Source of the DNA: Antedon mediterranea
Lineage: Eukaryota > Echinodermata > Crinoidea > Comatulida > Antedonidae
DNA: 64,000 nt
Assembly: GCF_964355755.1 (NCBI RefSeq)
Contig: NC_092680.1
Span: forward strand, 7,295,001-7,359,000
Direction: 5' to 3'
Numbering within the stretch: position 1 is the stretch's first letter; each line of letters starts with the position of its first letter. The notes under the pieces are model-generated. The model was not told the origin of the DNA and did not search any database. It worked only from the letters and a program-made list of their open reading frames with translations. Shown one piece after another: positions 48,691-60,065 of the stretch. Both the position numbers and the translations under genes were made by a program.

Positions 48691-48930
48691 TAGAATCAGA
48701 CCCGAAATGATTAAATATGTTGTGCTATACATTAACATGGGCCTACAGATATTTATTTTATCTGTAAAACATTGTTAAAATCAGTGGTATATTTCATTAA
48801 CTATATCAAAAAGAATCTGACCCGAAATGATTAAATATGTTGTGCTATACATTAACATGGGCCTACAGATATTTATTTTATCTGTAAAACATTGTTACAA
48901 TCAGTGGTTATATTTCATTAAGTATATTAA
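48691..48930 (+). repeat. 120-bp tandem duplication, two copies
   Basis: CCCGAAATGATTAAATATGT begins at 48701 and again at 48821. The copies are nearly identical. Each contains the short hairpin ACAGATA / TATCTGT. Confidence 0.9.
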
Positions 48931-49379
48931 TTTCAATTTATACATTTTTTAAACAAATATTACCAGCAAATGCAGTAGTGGCAACCAATATTTTGAAAAT
49001 TTGAATGTTTTTTTACAATATTATATAAAAGGCAAAAATAGACTCAGGGCATTGTTTTTATGTTTGAGAAGTATGGTAATTAGCAGTTGATTGATATTTA
49101 TCCACCTGACCTTTGACATCTTCATTATGAAATTATGATGCAAGGCATGAACAAATGAGCTGTGCTCTGTTTGTTTCTTTAATTAGAAATTGGAGTAAAT
49201 TAAATATGTGAATAAATTGAGCTTTGAACAAAATGCTTTGATTCCATATACTTTTTTGTGAGTGGCAGTTCAGATACTTATACATTGAATTATTAGCACT
49301 TATGAAGTTTGAGCTGAAAACTACTGAGTGTCGCATAACAAGAGATTGGATTGATTCGTGAGGGAAGTTAGTATAGAGC

Positions 49380-49445
49380 TGTAGCTTGGTGGTTTAGATA
49401 CTCACCTACCATATTCCAGGGTTCAAATCCTGTCAGATGCCATGA
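49380..49445 (+). mobile_element. tRNA-like SINE head
   Basis: GTAGCTTGGTGGTTTAGATA followed by GGGTTCAAATCCTGTC gives A- and B-box-like motifs. The tRNA stems are imperfect, so a SINE origin is preferred. Confidence 0.5.
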
Positions 49446-49674
49446 TTGCTTTCTCATAGCAGACTTTGTGAGGACAATGGAAATCAAATTTGCCTACAAA
49501 GCTGGGGCTGCATTACTGATCAGTCACACAAAACACCATCATTCATCATCCTAAAGTATGTACAGTAGACAACATCAAACCCCCTACTTTTTATTTACCA
49601 TAATTACTTTGATGCGACCTTTACTTATCAAAGATGCTAATTCTTCATTTTCGCCAAGCAAAACTCCAGTGTAC

Positions 49675-50035
49675 ACATACCATACTGTACATTGTAAATA
49701 AATGTAAATGGGGGAATAACCTGTGACTTACAGTCTACTGGGCTGAATTGCACACAGGTGTGGATGACACAACTTTCTACTCCTCTAAGAGTGTAAAGTG
49801 TTGCCACCAAACTGCGCCTGTTCGTCTGTCCACGACATGGGCTGAATGGTCGATTTCTTCCGAAAGATGTACTGGGGTGCACACGAGTCAGATGTGTACA
49901 CTGGACCTTCTGTTTTAAGTCCTTATCCGAGAAGACTTGTTTTACCATCAGAACAGTGATCGAGGAGTGCCTTGAACCTGTTCCAATTGTATAGCTATGG
50001 TTTGCGGCACCCCTGCTCGGCTAAGAAAGTGTATT
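49675..50035 (-). mobile_element. tRNA-derived SINE, minus strand
   Basis: On the minus strand a tRNA-like head with CAGGTTCAAGGCACTCC is followed by the shared core AAGTCTTCTCGGATAAGGAC and GGTCCAGTGTACACATCTGA, then CCCCAGTACATCTTTCGGAA. The 3' tail differs from the copy at 54 kb, so at least two subfamilies share this core. It resembles the widely distributed invertebrate SINE core domains. Confidence 0.65.
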
Positions 50036-52349
50036 AGGCTCCTAATATTTTCATTATAGTCAAATAACTAATACGAACAACAATTAAAAAAATCCACAGA
50101 TGCAAACCAATTTGCTGAATTTATTTCTTCATACTACACACAATTACAATGGAAGTCTTTACAAAACGTAGATGTTGGTCATATTTAACTAGCGAGTTAA
50201 AGAATACAGTCATGTTGTATGGAGTAGCCACAATACATATCAAAGTGAAAATCTGCTTTCACATTTACCCTCCCAAACAAACTCCTTTCACTACCAGGTG
50301 TATTAATTTGATTTCAAATGCCTACTAAAGCCTGTTTTTCCACTAATATTCAATTTCCCTCTTTTTGTGATGCAAAAAGAAGTACATCAGTTAAAAGATT
50401 TTGAAATATCTGTTTCAACCTGTGGAAAACAGGCTTAAGAAATAACACGAATCCAGGATAATGTTGTCTAAGGTATATATTTGGGACTCCCTTTTTCCAT
50501 TTTCTTCTTAGACATAGCACCTATGCCAATTAACAAATTAAAACAACATTTTACTATAGTACTACTACTATCTACTTCTAAAGTATTTTTTCCACATAAT
50601 TTTAAAATAACGGCTTTGGTTCTTTTTTACACCAAATAATCAGTTATTCAGACACAAATTCAAGACTATGCACAGGCTCCTTGTATTTAATAACCAAATT
50701 ACACTTTTTGTATGATTCATAATTGGACAAGGACATTATTTTTGCAATTATTTAAAAACTGAATTCTGAAATATATTATTTAAATAGCTATGGAAGTCCG
50801 ATAATTAGTTAAAAATACTCTAGTGTGCATTATACAATTTACTGCTTATTCTGAAGTGGAAAACGATTTTAGGTTTAGGCACTAAATTTAACTCGCATTT
50901 TTGTCAGGTTGAAGATATGAAATTGTATAAGAGTTATATGCCAGCAATTTGCATTTAGAATTATACATGCAAGGCTATAAATACTTATATAAAACAGGCA
51001 TATGAATAAAATTTGTGTATAGTATTATTGTCAAGAACATTGACGTATATAATTTAATAGCATTATTTCTATAACACAATACAATTTTGATCAATGATTT
51101 GGGATAACAAGCCAACTTAACTTAAATATTCTTCATATTTTTAAATAAACACACAAACAAAGGTGGACGCTGGAATGATACGATAATGAATGTTAACAAT
51201 AGTTTTCATAAACCAAACTTTAAAACCATAATATTTAAAGGATTTCGAACAAAACAAACTAAGATTACTATAAATCAGTGTAGACTTTTATTTTGTTCAA
51301 TCATACCAATATTTCTGTGGCAGATTGTCAAAATTTGACCCAAGAGATTTTGGAGTTGCAAGATTTCAGCATTCAGGGAAACTAATACGTTTAGGTTGAC
51401 AATCACTTTGCTGTGGTGAACTTTCTCTCCTAAATAAACAGATCAAAATTTCAACCCACAATCTCTCTATTATTCGCTTTTTATATTAAAATTCTAGTCA
51501 ACAATTAACATACAAAAAATAATTTTTTCCATTCACAATACTAAGCAGAGATATTTAGCAGCAATTTAGCAATTTGTGTAAAACTTTCTTGCTGGCATAA
51601 CAAGACAACCATTCTGATTTGGATGTACACATGCCACATATATATACTCTATAGAGTTTATTTTAGTCATATTTAACATATCAACATTTATTGTAGGCAA
51701 ATTGAGGTTAAACTCTACCTGATATCTGATCGAGTGATGTGTCATACTGCACATATCTAGTTACCAGAACAATAGTTACGATACAAACTGGATGTAGAAT
51801 GAATTATTGTTTAATACCTGGGTCACCATGCTAACAAACAATGCACATAAATGTAACTTTCCAGCAGAAATGAAGTATATAGAATTGCTTCTTTTTTTAG
51901 AATAGCCAAAATAAATTGTGATGTGAAATGTACACAAGTTCTATAACAAGACACAACTTGATTGTCATACAATAAGTCCAATCACAGATAACAACAGTAT
52001 GTAGCCTACTGTTATTGTTAGTTATATCTCTAAACCATAACCTAAAGATTTCTTCCACTAGGTGAATTTGTTCGCATGAATCAAAAGCATCATCTTATAC
52101 ACTTATATTTCATATATTCCATTTCCCTTTCTGTAATTTATTTAAGTATTTCGCTTCAACTAAATAGCACCTATTCAATATTTTAGTGAACAGGCTACTA
52201 TAGCACACTAGCACATTTTCTCTGCGAAAACATTGAATCCATGCAAACTAATTTACCTAGTGGAAACAGGCTTTAACTATCTTGTCTCATATCATTACAT
52301 CTGATTACTTAACAGTAATTTTTTTTTTTTTATAATATTGGTAAAGGCC
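50036..52349. other. HOMER-USP3 intergenic, AT-rich, or USP3 3' UTR
   Basis: I see no gene or named repeat. Part may be USP3 3' UTR, since the USP3 stop codon is at 52630 on the minus strand and its poly(A) site is not obvious. Confidence 0.4.
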
Positions 52350-52540
52350 AACTCAGACAGCGTCGTACGACGAGACCCGAAGAAACACCTTGACTCATCA
52401 GTGCTGTCCGAGTTAAATCAAGAGTCGTCTTGAGATACCGTTTGGCGTAGTTTTTAGGTCGTCTGGATAACTTTAAACACGTTTAATTTTCTCCCGACGA
52501 GATGAGTCGTCTGGCATCTTCGTACGGCGCTGTCTGAGTT
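52350..52540. mobile_element. MITE with AACTCAGACAGCG ends
   Basis: The left end AACTCAGACAGCGTCGTACG pairs with the reverse complement of the right end, AACTCAGACAGCGCCGTACG. It is 191 bp, with GTCGTCTGG-like motifs inside. It starts only 90 bp past the USP3 stop, so it is probably transcribed in the USP3 3' UTR. Confidence 0.8.
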
Positions 52541-52629
52541 ATAATGATTTAGGTTTAATGACCTCTTTCTTATTGTCTGTTAACCTGACCTGAGTATCCC
52601 TCAACCTTCTTCGCTCGTCGATTGAGATG

Positions 52630-52790
52630 CTATGAAGTACTGAATTCTGTTTGAAGTCTCTCTGCCATTACGAATGAGTCTTTCTCAACAGGTGTGTGAC
52701 TGGCATAGAATAATAGGTATGCCTTGCATTTTAGAATTGTTGATTCTTCTACACATGTCACAGTACTATCATTAAAGCAATACCATTGGC
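52630..52790 (-). CDS. USP3: USP3 coding exon 15 (residues 453-505, stop)
   Basis: QWYCFNDSTVTCVEESTILK then CKAYLLFYA matches the human C-terminus; the final ~20 residues are lineage-specific. Stop TAG at 52632-52630. Confidence 0.95.
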
Positions 52791-55700
52791 CTAAAGTAGG
52801 ACAAAAAAGAGAAGTGTATGAACAGGTTAATTTCCACTTAAGACCAGTTGTGTTGGTTTTTAGTAGTAAAATTGGAAACACAGAAATAAGAGCTATCCTG
52901 AAAAATCTTCTATAATTTATTTATTTATTTATTTATTCAATATATCGTAATCGCAGCACAAGGCTGAATTAAAACAATATTAACATGATAATGTACATAT
53001 CAAAAGGACAAAAATTCGACAAATTTACAAATATAAAAATATAAAGGTACATAATTCAAGAATCGATAAAAAATATACAAAATTGAAAATTGACAAAAAG
53101 TGGCACACAAGCACGCGAGGAGAAATTGCACAGGACGACCAATAGAACAAGAATCATTTGTCATTGAGGAGTTTGGCGAGAAAGGGTATAGCACTTTTGG
53201 CATATCTTTCAGTTTGAGCACGGGGGATGATAAATGTATTTATTTGTAATTTCAGTAGTTATTATCATTTTGTATGTATTTAAAAAAATTCAAATCAATG
53301 AACTATAAACCTTACGTAAGGTGAATTCAGATTTTGAACAATACAAATGTATTATATATAAATATGCATTAATAATAATAATAATAATATCAAATATTTA
53401 TAAAAGCATTCATTACCAGAGTCTCACAGCACAACATCAAAAGAATAGCTATTTAAATAGGCAAGTTTTCTGGATTTTGATTTTTTTCAGATTTGAATTG
53501 AAAAGGGGATGGAGTGTGATAGATGGAATGAGGAAGTTGGTTCCAGAGCTCTGGTGCCTGAGCAAAAAAGCCCTTAGGCACGGATTTAAGGTTGGTTCTA
53601 GGTGGTGTTAACATATGCAAGTTAGCCAAGTGGCAGCTAAAAAATAGTATATTTTCAAATATCAATCATGATGTGGGTGATAGAATAAAAGTAAATACCC
53701 AAACCATTAACAAAACCAAAGCCTAAATAAATACAAAGTACACATACCTTCGTGAAGAGCATAGGCTATATAATGGCCTGTCCCAGCACTAGAACACAAA
53801 TGAAAAATACAATTATAATTAATATAGTATTTTTATAGTTTTCATTTTCACACACAACAGAAATCAATCAAAGTGTTAATATTTACCCAGATCCTTGGTG
53901 GACAACCACAGCTACCAGATCATATAATCCGGGTTTAAAATTTTCACTGTCATCCTCCTTTAAAAAAAATAATAAGTTATTTTCAGTATAGTGTAGCGGT
54001 TAAGACAGCGGAACCATAGTACCTTGCCATATTAACATCGGCAAGGGTTTAAGTCTCACTCGCTCCATGATTCTGGTGGTATAAGGAGTCTTCTTGGATG
54101 AGCACTATAAACCGTAGGTCCAGTGTACACATCTGGCTCATGTGCATTAGTACATTTTTCGAGACTAGTAGGGAGTTACCCTGGTGTAATAGTATACACA
54201 CAGCCACTGTTACACTTATCATAACTCATCAAGAGGGCCCCTTGATTGTCAGCATACGCTGTTTAGGGCTGCCCTCTATAAATAAGGTGAATTTATAAAA
54301 CAGTCAGGGCTAAATAAAGTATAATCAAGACCATCTAGGTATGTTTTCAGATAACTATCTAGACATCAAGTTTTTAGAATTATGCACAAAGATCAAATCC
54401 AGAACCCTATTTAATACTTACCTTATTATGCAATACAAATGAGTTTATATCAAGGTTCTTCAATGGAAAACGAACATATGTATCAATTTTACTCCTCAGA
54501 TAACTGTTCCAATGAAATCGTTTTAGATGTAGACATAGAACCTGCAAAAAACATGTAAGCAATTATTATTATTCAAACCATGAACGAAATATTCCCTGAC
54601 TTCCAAATACAGTTGAACACCTCCTTTGGGACACCTCTATGACGGGGACACTTTTAAGTAAAATGAATTCAGAGCAATAATGTATGGTTTAATGCTTCCA
54701 ATCAACCCCTATTAGGGGGACACTTTGTTGCATACTGAGGGTGCCCCCTTAATGAGGGCTGTACTATATGTCATAGTCATTGTTATTACTTACTACAGAG
54801 TAAGCGTGTAAGTAAGTAAAGTGTCCAAAAATGGTTGTGATATGGCCAAATATGGGAGTGATATGGGCACACATTTTTGTCACATAAAGTTTGATAATGT
54901 TGACAGAGCTTTAGTTTCCTAGCCAGTTCAGTGGTCTAGAGGCTTGAGCCCCCTGTGTTTGTGTGGAAGTCCACCATGAGAGAAACATTTTCAAATGTGC
55001 ACAGAGAATATTGTACAAGCACTATGTGACGTCACAACTGTACTGGACACCCTTGGACTGGTCTAATAGTAAGAAAGTATTTATGGCGTTTTGGGATATC
55101 TATTTGCTATATAAGGATCACTTGTTAAAACAACATGTTCTGTCTTTATTATTGTACATACATTAGGTAGACACCGTAACCAGAATTTCTTAGTTGAAGG
55201 CCTTCTCTTTTTACATTCTGTACACATGTAATGTTCAGAATCTGCTAACTCTTCTTTTTCTGTGAAACTTTGTATACAATCTGGCAAAAATAAAAAAACA
55301 TTTTGTCCAACATTAAACAATACATAAAACTGCGGCCAAGCTATGTTGATTGGTGTAAGCAGAGGTCTCAACAACAACAAAATATATCAGGAGAATCTAT
55401 GAAAGCATGACCAAAGAAGAGGGTGCTACAACATTTTTTGAAAATATACAAAACAAATTAAATAAACAAATCTTAAGTTTTGCAAATAAGGAAAAGCTAT
55501 TTTTCGTCCTAGTTAAAAAACTATGTCCAAGTATTAAATACATTTAAACATTATATGGTAATCAGGAGACTTGGGAGGTGTGTAAAGCTCTGTCTAAATT
55601 AGTTTGTGTGTTCACCCAAATATGCTAGTGATATGTCCAAATATGGTAGTGATATGACATCATCATGTCAATATATGGTCATGTCACTTTTTTGTCACAT

Positions 55701-58700
55701 AAAGTTTGATAGCGTAGACAGAGCTTAAGAACAATTAGTAATAATACAATTACCTTCCAGATGGCATACTGTAGAGCCTTCTTTAGATTTCGAGCTTCTT
55801 GTTCGGAATTTGACAGGAATGTCTATGGACAGATCTACACAAAATAGAAACAATTAATTTGAAATGATGCTTACAATATTAGTACATACAAACTATAATA
55901 CTAAGGGCAGATACCTTCCCCAGTCTAGTTTTCAAATTTATTTTGAGAGCACTCAGAGAGCACAAACCTCCACCTAGGAATATGAAAATTTATTGACATG
56001 TTCCCATACAGCTGCAGTATCCTTTAAAATATTATTCCAATCAGGAAATACCTTTTGAGAAAGAAAGAAACAAAAACACACACATGCGATTGATAACATT
56101 TTTTTTGGCGGAGGTAATAACAATAATAAACAACAATGTTGCTTGTACTTTTGTACTTTACCTAAAAATGGATCAATTTTTTTGAATACAGAACTGCACT
56201 TTAAACACACAACTTCACTAAGCAGAAGTCCACCAAATATCAACGTCACTATAGTGCTCTTGCCGTTACTAGGTTTCCAGTGCGTACTAGGGCAGGGTGC
56301 CCCCTGTAGTTCAGTGTGCAGTCTATCAAGTAAATATCGCATGAACTCATGGGCATCTTGTTGCTGATAACCTCTGAAATAAATATTTTTTGTTAAAATA
56401 TTTTAAAAATCTCAATTTAGACATATATTGCCAGTTAAGTTATTACATCCATTCATGAATAGAACGTGAATTAAATTTTGATATTAAATACCAGCAGAGG
56501 TAGAAAAAGTAGAAATTACCTAAAACGAGGAAATAGTTTTGACATAATTGTAAATAATTCTTCAGGTGAGATTGCCATTTCTCCGCTTCGCCATAAAGAA
56601 CACAGTGTTTTGCGTATTTCTTCTGCTAATGACCTAAATTAAACAAGAACAAATAACAGACATTATATAACACCTATATAAATTCCTGTCATTTGATTGG
56701 ACGAATGTGGGTCACATGGCGTGCAATAGTACGCACTATTCAACGATCGTATTGAATCTGAATGAAATGTTACACTAAACTTAATAAATGAAAAACCACT
56801 GATTATTACATGGTCAGATAAATGACATTTTAAAAATTTATTTTTTGTCCAACAGCAAACAACTTGGCAATCACGGGATGGATAATTTATTTAGGCTTAG
56901 GGAGTGGAGTAGGAAGAGGTCGGAATTGAACCCTAGACCTTGGGAGGACAGAGTTGCTGCTACTACTTACAAATCATCCTGCTTCAGATTACGTGTATTA
57001 TATACTCTTTTTCCGGCAGACTTGCCACTGCGTAACTCCACTGCTGGTAATTGTTTGAAGTAGCCGCAGAAGTCTTGAATGTTACTGGGAAATAAATATG
57101 CAATAGCAAAATATGATAATTAAAATGCAGGTTTTAAACATCATGTTTATTCATGTAGTGACAGGAAGTGCTTCCTTGATCCAGTTTTGTGAGATTCTAG
57201 GCAAAAACCAATGACACAAAATGCAAAGGTCATCATAAATCGAAAGCTTCTATTAGAAGGAATTATTAGACAAATATTTAACTCAAATCTCTTCTGCAAT
57301 GTGTAATCCCACTTTGAACAGCACCACCAAGGGTTCGAAAGACACCATTATAACATTATTATCTGATTATTAATTACTAATTAAGATTTTAGCTGTTATC
57401 ACATTTAGGCTTACCTCAATGACTGTAATACAGCATTCATGAAACATGTGTTACCAAGGTTTCGAAGTCCAGGAAACTTAGCCTTCACCTAATGAGGATT
57501 ATCAGTTTATTGATAAAATTAATTTGTTTTATTTTATGTCTTTAGGCAAGGATTGTGGCCAAGTATTACCAATAGTAAATATTAATCATTCATCTATTAG
57601 ATAGGTGCTAATCTCCCTGATACTGGGATTTTTTAAATTTTGAGTAACCCCCTACGAATGATGATCTGGGTTCTTTAACAGTTATAACCCGTGTCCTTCA
57701 CAGATTACAACTGTGTACACTGGACCTACAGTTTATAGTCCTTATCCGAGAAGACTTGTTCCACCACCAGAACTAGGAGCGAGTAGGCCTCGAACCCATG
57801 CTGATATCGTTGGCTCTTTAGGTATGGCAAACGGCGCTCCTGCCATAACCACTTGGCCATTTGACTCGCTAAAATAGCATGTTAAACAACAATTGCATGT
57901 ATGTAATTATACAATTACATAGCAGTGACAGACCCACATGGGAGATGAGAAAGGGTTATAGGTATGTATAAAATATAAAACTAATAGGACTTATGACATA
58001 ATTAAAACCTAGAGGCTTCCCAGACAATGCAACAGCTAAGCCTTACGGAATTAGAAGTAATACGTTTACGTGGAGGCTGATTCTCTTCGCAAGACTCGGC
58101 ATCTCGTTTTGCTTTCCGATCATGTAAAGCACTAGAAAATAAAAAATTGTGGCCACATTATGACAACTTATGTAGATACCATTTTAATTGAAATCAACAA
58201 ACTAATAACTCGCAAATTGATGTATAAAATATTACCTATTGACCTCTTGAAGGTATGATCTTATCTGTTGTATTCCTCCTGTTTTAGTGTCATTCACAAC
58301 AAATTCATCACATTTATAACTGCAATATAAAAAATATTAATTAAAAAATATTGAATAGAATTTAAGAAGTGAAATTATGTAAACACAAGATATACAAAAT
58401 AAAATGATTTATTTATTTACATGTACAGTACCCCAAAACTCCGGAGACAGTATTTACGATTTTACTTTAAAACTCCGGGTTGCTGGATGGGAGTCTCGCG
58501 GTTCTGAATGGTCACAAACCCTGGAGTGTCTCCAGAGATCACTGCAGAGTTTGATGTGAAAGGGTTTAGTTTGGTATTTAGTATCCAGCTTCTTACTGAA
58601 AATATTGTCCCCATCTAACAAATCCAAAACGTACAAATGTTTGTTTTTATAGAATTTGTCGGCAGAGTAGAGCAGTTATAGAATACGCACACTACATTGT

Positions 58701-60065
58701 GCATTCATTACAAAAAGCTGAACGTCCAATGCACCCCCACTTGTGAGAATGGAAGAGTATAATGCACAGCATGTGACACAAAATCATCCAATCAAACGGT
58801 AAAGATTTGTGACATGTAACCAAAGACATACCAAAATACAGAATAGTTGTCACAGCTTATGCAGATTGGATGTGTTACATCTTCACAGTGATTTTTGGAA
58901 TGTCCATTTACATATCTGAAAATAAATCATTTAATTTTATATTCATATTGTAAGAGAGACTGCTTACAACATGCTTGCTCATTTTACAAATGTTTGATAT
59001 TGCATGTAGGCCTATCCATATACAATGACCAGAACCGCTATCAGAGTTTCAACCTTGTACAGGGGCAGATCCACATTGTTAAAATAGGGGTGGGGGAGGG
59101 GTGCCAGAAGACCAGACACTAATTACTTGTGCTACAGGCCTGTTGTAAACACATGTTAATTCATTTTTATATAATTTGTGTGTATTATTTCAATGTGGAG
59201 AGCCTCTTGACTGTCCTTTTTTATAACATCTAGATATTCACTGACTGACTTTAAATTTGTCTTTGTTATGATGTATGTATTATTATAATTGATAATAATA
59301 ATATAATATACAGCTATAATAAACAATATACAAAACATCTGGGCATTGGCAATAATCTTAAAACCTTCATTAAAGATCTAGAAGTGAACTTGTTAGAGGT
59401 TGTCTGTAGATGGTTTACAGCAGAGAGCAATTCAGATTACATGGCTGCAGTGTATCTATTGTTTCAAACAAATGAACGTGGCACCAGGATAGGTCCTGCA
59501 TTACACTACTACTTTGTTTAGTTATTGTACCTTCCACAGCCTACTTGGCAGCAGGTCACACACATCCATGGGCTCTTGTTTGATCTGCAAACTTTGAAAA
59601 ATATAACACTGTGTTTAGTAATAATTGTGAATAGTTGTTCAAAATAATAATTTCTTTGGTAATTTGGGATTGTGAACCTACAGTAAAGAATATTAAAGTT
59701 TGTTTATACATTGAAAAATATAATTCAATCAATATTTCTCATATTTTCTTGATAATGGAAGAAATCAAGATGGGATGATCCCAGGTCAAGATTGTCATTG
59801 TGTGATTTTTGACTACCTAGAGCGCTTTATGAAGTGCATTGCACAGGAAAACTGGTTTGTGATACAAGGATTTTTTTAGGTAGGGTTAATGTGGGTGGCT
59901 TTCCAACTAAGACCTTTCCTAATTTGATTGTTGAATCCGTCAGTATTATATCTATATCTTATACTAACCAGAACAAGTCCAATTCTGAATATTTTCAGTC
60001 TTGATTTTTTTGTTGCAGACAAATTCATATCCCTTTACATAATTCAACACATGGGGACATTCCAT
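52630..60065 (-). CDS. USP3: USP3 ubiquitin carboxyl-terminal hydrolase, complete, fifteen coding exons, 505 aa
   Basis: USP3 is a nuclear deubiquitinase that removes ubiquitin from histones H2A and H2B and acts in the DNA-damage response. Exons (minus): 60065-59969, 59591-59531, 58915-58832, 58319-58236, 58131-58047, 57488-57415, 57084-56971, 56633-56520, 56373-56162, 55834-55754, 55280-55162, 54541-54422, 53957-53887, 53788-53748, 52790-52630. Lengths sum to 1518 nt, exactly 506 codons with the stop. The start MECPH equals that of human USP3. The zf-UBP domain spans about residues 29-115 (CSVCRSNKSPWMCVTC, YVNGHSKNH, CYKCDEF). The catalytic Cys box is GLRNLGNTCFMN (C152); the His box is GAGTGHYIAYA (H444), with FNDS following (N459, D460). 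The second zinc motif includes MCTECKKR. Human USP3 is 520 aa. All catalytic residues are intact. It is divergent from CRTC. Confidence 0.97.
52916..53235 (-). mobile_element. LINE-like 3' end with (AATA)n tail
   Basis: On the minus strand, AATTCAGCCTTGTGCTGCGA leads to a short AT stretch and an (AAT/AATA)n tail at 52940-52916, typical of non-LTR 3' ends. It lies in the last USP3 intron, same strand. Confidence 0.5.
53440..53670 (-). pseudogene. non-LTR retrotransposon reverse-transcriptase C-terminus, remnant
   Basis: The minus-strand frame reads TPPRTNLKSVPKGFFAQAPE then LWNQLPHSIYHTPSPFQFKS. This is the usual C-terminal pattern of CR1/RTE/Jockey-like reverse transcriptases (RTxxxxxxFxxxAPxLWNxLP). 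It lies upstream of, and may belong with, the 3' end at 52916. Confidence 0.65.
53748..53788 (-). CDS. USP3: USP3 coding exon 14 (His box, residues 439-453)
   Basis: AGTGHYIAYALHE contains the catalytic histidine H444. It is a 41-nt exon. Confidence 0.95.
53887..53957 (-). CDS. USP3: USP3 coding exon 13 (residues 416-439)
   Basis: GLYDLVAVVVHQGSG matches human LYDLAAVVVHHGSG. It is too short for ORF search. Confidence 0.95.
53985..54302 (+). mobile_element. tRNA-derived SINE, plus strand, fullest copy
   Basis: The tRNA-like head (GTGTAGCGGTTAAGACAGCG ... GGGTTTAAGTCTCACTCGC) is followed by the core GTCTTCTTGGATGAGCACTA, AACCGTAGGTCCAGTGTACA, CATCTGGCTCATGTGCA, and a tail ending in GGCTGCCCTCTATAAATAAG. 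It lies in USP3 intron 12, antisense to the gene. Confidence 0.7.
54422..54541 (-). CDS. USP3: USP3 coding exon 12 (residues 376-415)
   Basis: VLCLHLKRFHWNSYLRSKID then TYVRFPLKNLD is the conserved LKRF segment. Confidence 0.96.
54819..54912. mobile_element. P1 MITE copy 14, left end lost
   Basis: The core CCAAATATGGGAGTGATATG and right end TTTGATAATGTTGACAGAGC remain. It lies in USP3 intron 11. Confidence 0.75.
55162..55280 (-). CDS. USP3: USP3 coding exon 11 (residues 336-375)
   Basis: CIQSFTEKEELADSEHYMCT then ECKKRRPSTKKFWLRCLPN completes the CxxC pair of the USP fingers. Confidence 0.96.
55584..55726. mobile_element. P1 MITE copy 15
   Basis: The left end AAGCTCTGTCTAAATTAG is shortened; the right end TTTGATAGCGTAGACAGAGC is intact. 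It lies in USP3 intron 10, about 28 bp past exon 10. Confidence 0.85.
55754..55834 (-). CDS. USP3: USP3 coding exon 10 (residues 309-336)
   Basis: LSIDIPVKFRTRSSKSKEGS matches human LSLDIPSQFRSKRSKNQENG. Confidence 0.93.
56162..56373 (-). CDS. USP3: USP3 coding exon 9 (residues 238-309)
   Basis: GYQQQDAHEFMRYLLDRLHT is the conserved USP QQDAHEF box; TIVTLIFGGLLLSEVVCLKC starts the fingers zinc site. Confidence 0.97.
56520..56633 (-). CDS. USP3: USP3 coding exon 8 (residues 200-238)
   Basis: SLAEEIRKTLCSLWRSGEMA then ISPEELFTIMSKLFPRF aligns with human SLVEEFRKTLCALWQGSQTA. Confidence 0.94.
56971..57084 (-). CDS. USP3: USP3 coding exon 7 (residues 162-200)
   Basis: NIQDFCGYFKQLPAVELRSG then KSAGKRVYNTR matches human FCCYFKELPAVELRNGKTAG. 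Confidence 0.95.
57415..57488 (-). CDS. USP3: USP3 coding exon 6 (Cys box, residues 138-162)
   Basis: GLRNLGNTCFMNAVLQSL is the USP catalytic cysteine box; the nucleophile is C152. Confidence 0.97.
57700..57870 (-). mobile_element. tRNA-derived SINE, minus strand, 3'-truncated
   Basis: On the minus strand GCGAGTCAAATGGCCAAGTG (A box) and GGGTTCGAGGCCTACTCGC (B box) form a Leu/Ser-like head, followed by the core ACAAGTCTTCTCGGATAAGG and GTAGGTCCAGTGTACAC. It lies in USP3 intron 5. Confidence 0.65.
58047..58131 (-). CDS. USP3: USP3 coding exon 5 (basic linker, residues 109-137)
   Basis: The exon encodes a charged linker (ALHDRKAKRDAESCEENQPP RKR) that could hold a nuclear localisation signal. 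Frame and splice sites fit exactly. Confidence 0.85.
58236..58319 (-). CDS. USP3: USP3 coding exon 4 (end of zf-UBP, residues 81-109)
   Basis: YKCDEFVVNDTKTGGIQQIR matches human YRCDDFVVNDTKLGLVQKVR. Confidence 0.95.
58832..58915 (-). CDS. USP3: USP3 coding exon 3 (zf-UBP, residues 53-81)
   Basis: RYVNGHSKNHCED carries the zinc-finger histidines; CISCDNYSVFC leads into exon 4. The segment is shorter than in human USP3, accounting for much of the size difference. Confidence 0.94.
59531..59591 (-). CDS. USP3: USP3 coding exon 2 (zf-UBP, residues 33-53)
   Basis: VCRSNKSPWMCVTCCQVGCG is nearly identical to human USP3 and supplies zinc-binding cysteines. Confidence 0.96.
59969..60065 (-). CDS. 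USP3: USP3 coding exon 1 (residues 1-32)
   Basis: The exon encodes MECPHVLNYVKGYEFVCNKK and on to WTCS, with one base of Val before a GTTAGT donor. MECPH and WxCSVC match human USP3, which fixes the start. Confidence 0.92.

Noticed and set aside
49380-49445. tRNA gene
   Set aside because: Cloverleaf stems do not pair well; other SINE heads with the same style occur in the window.
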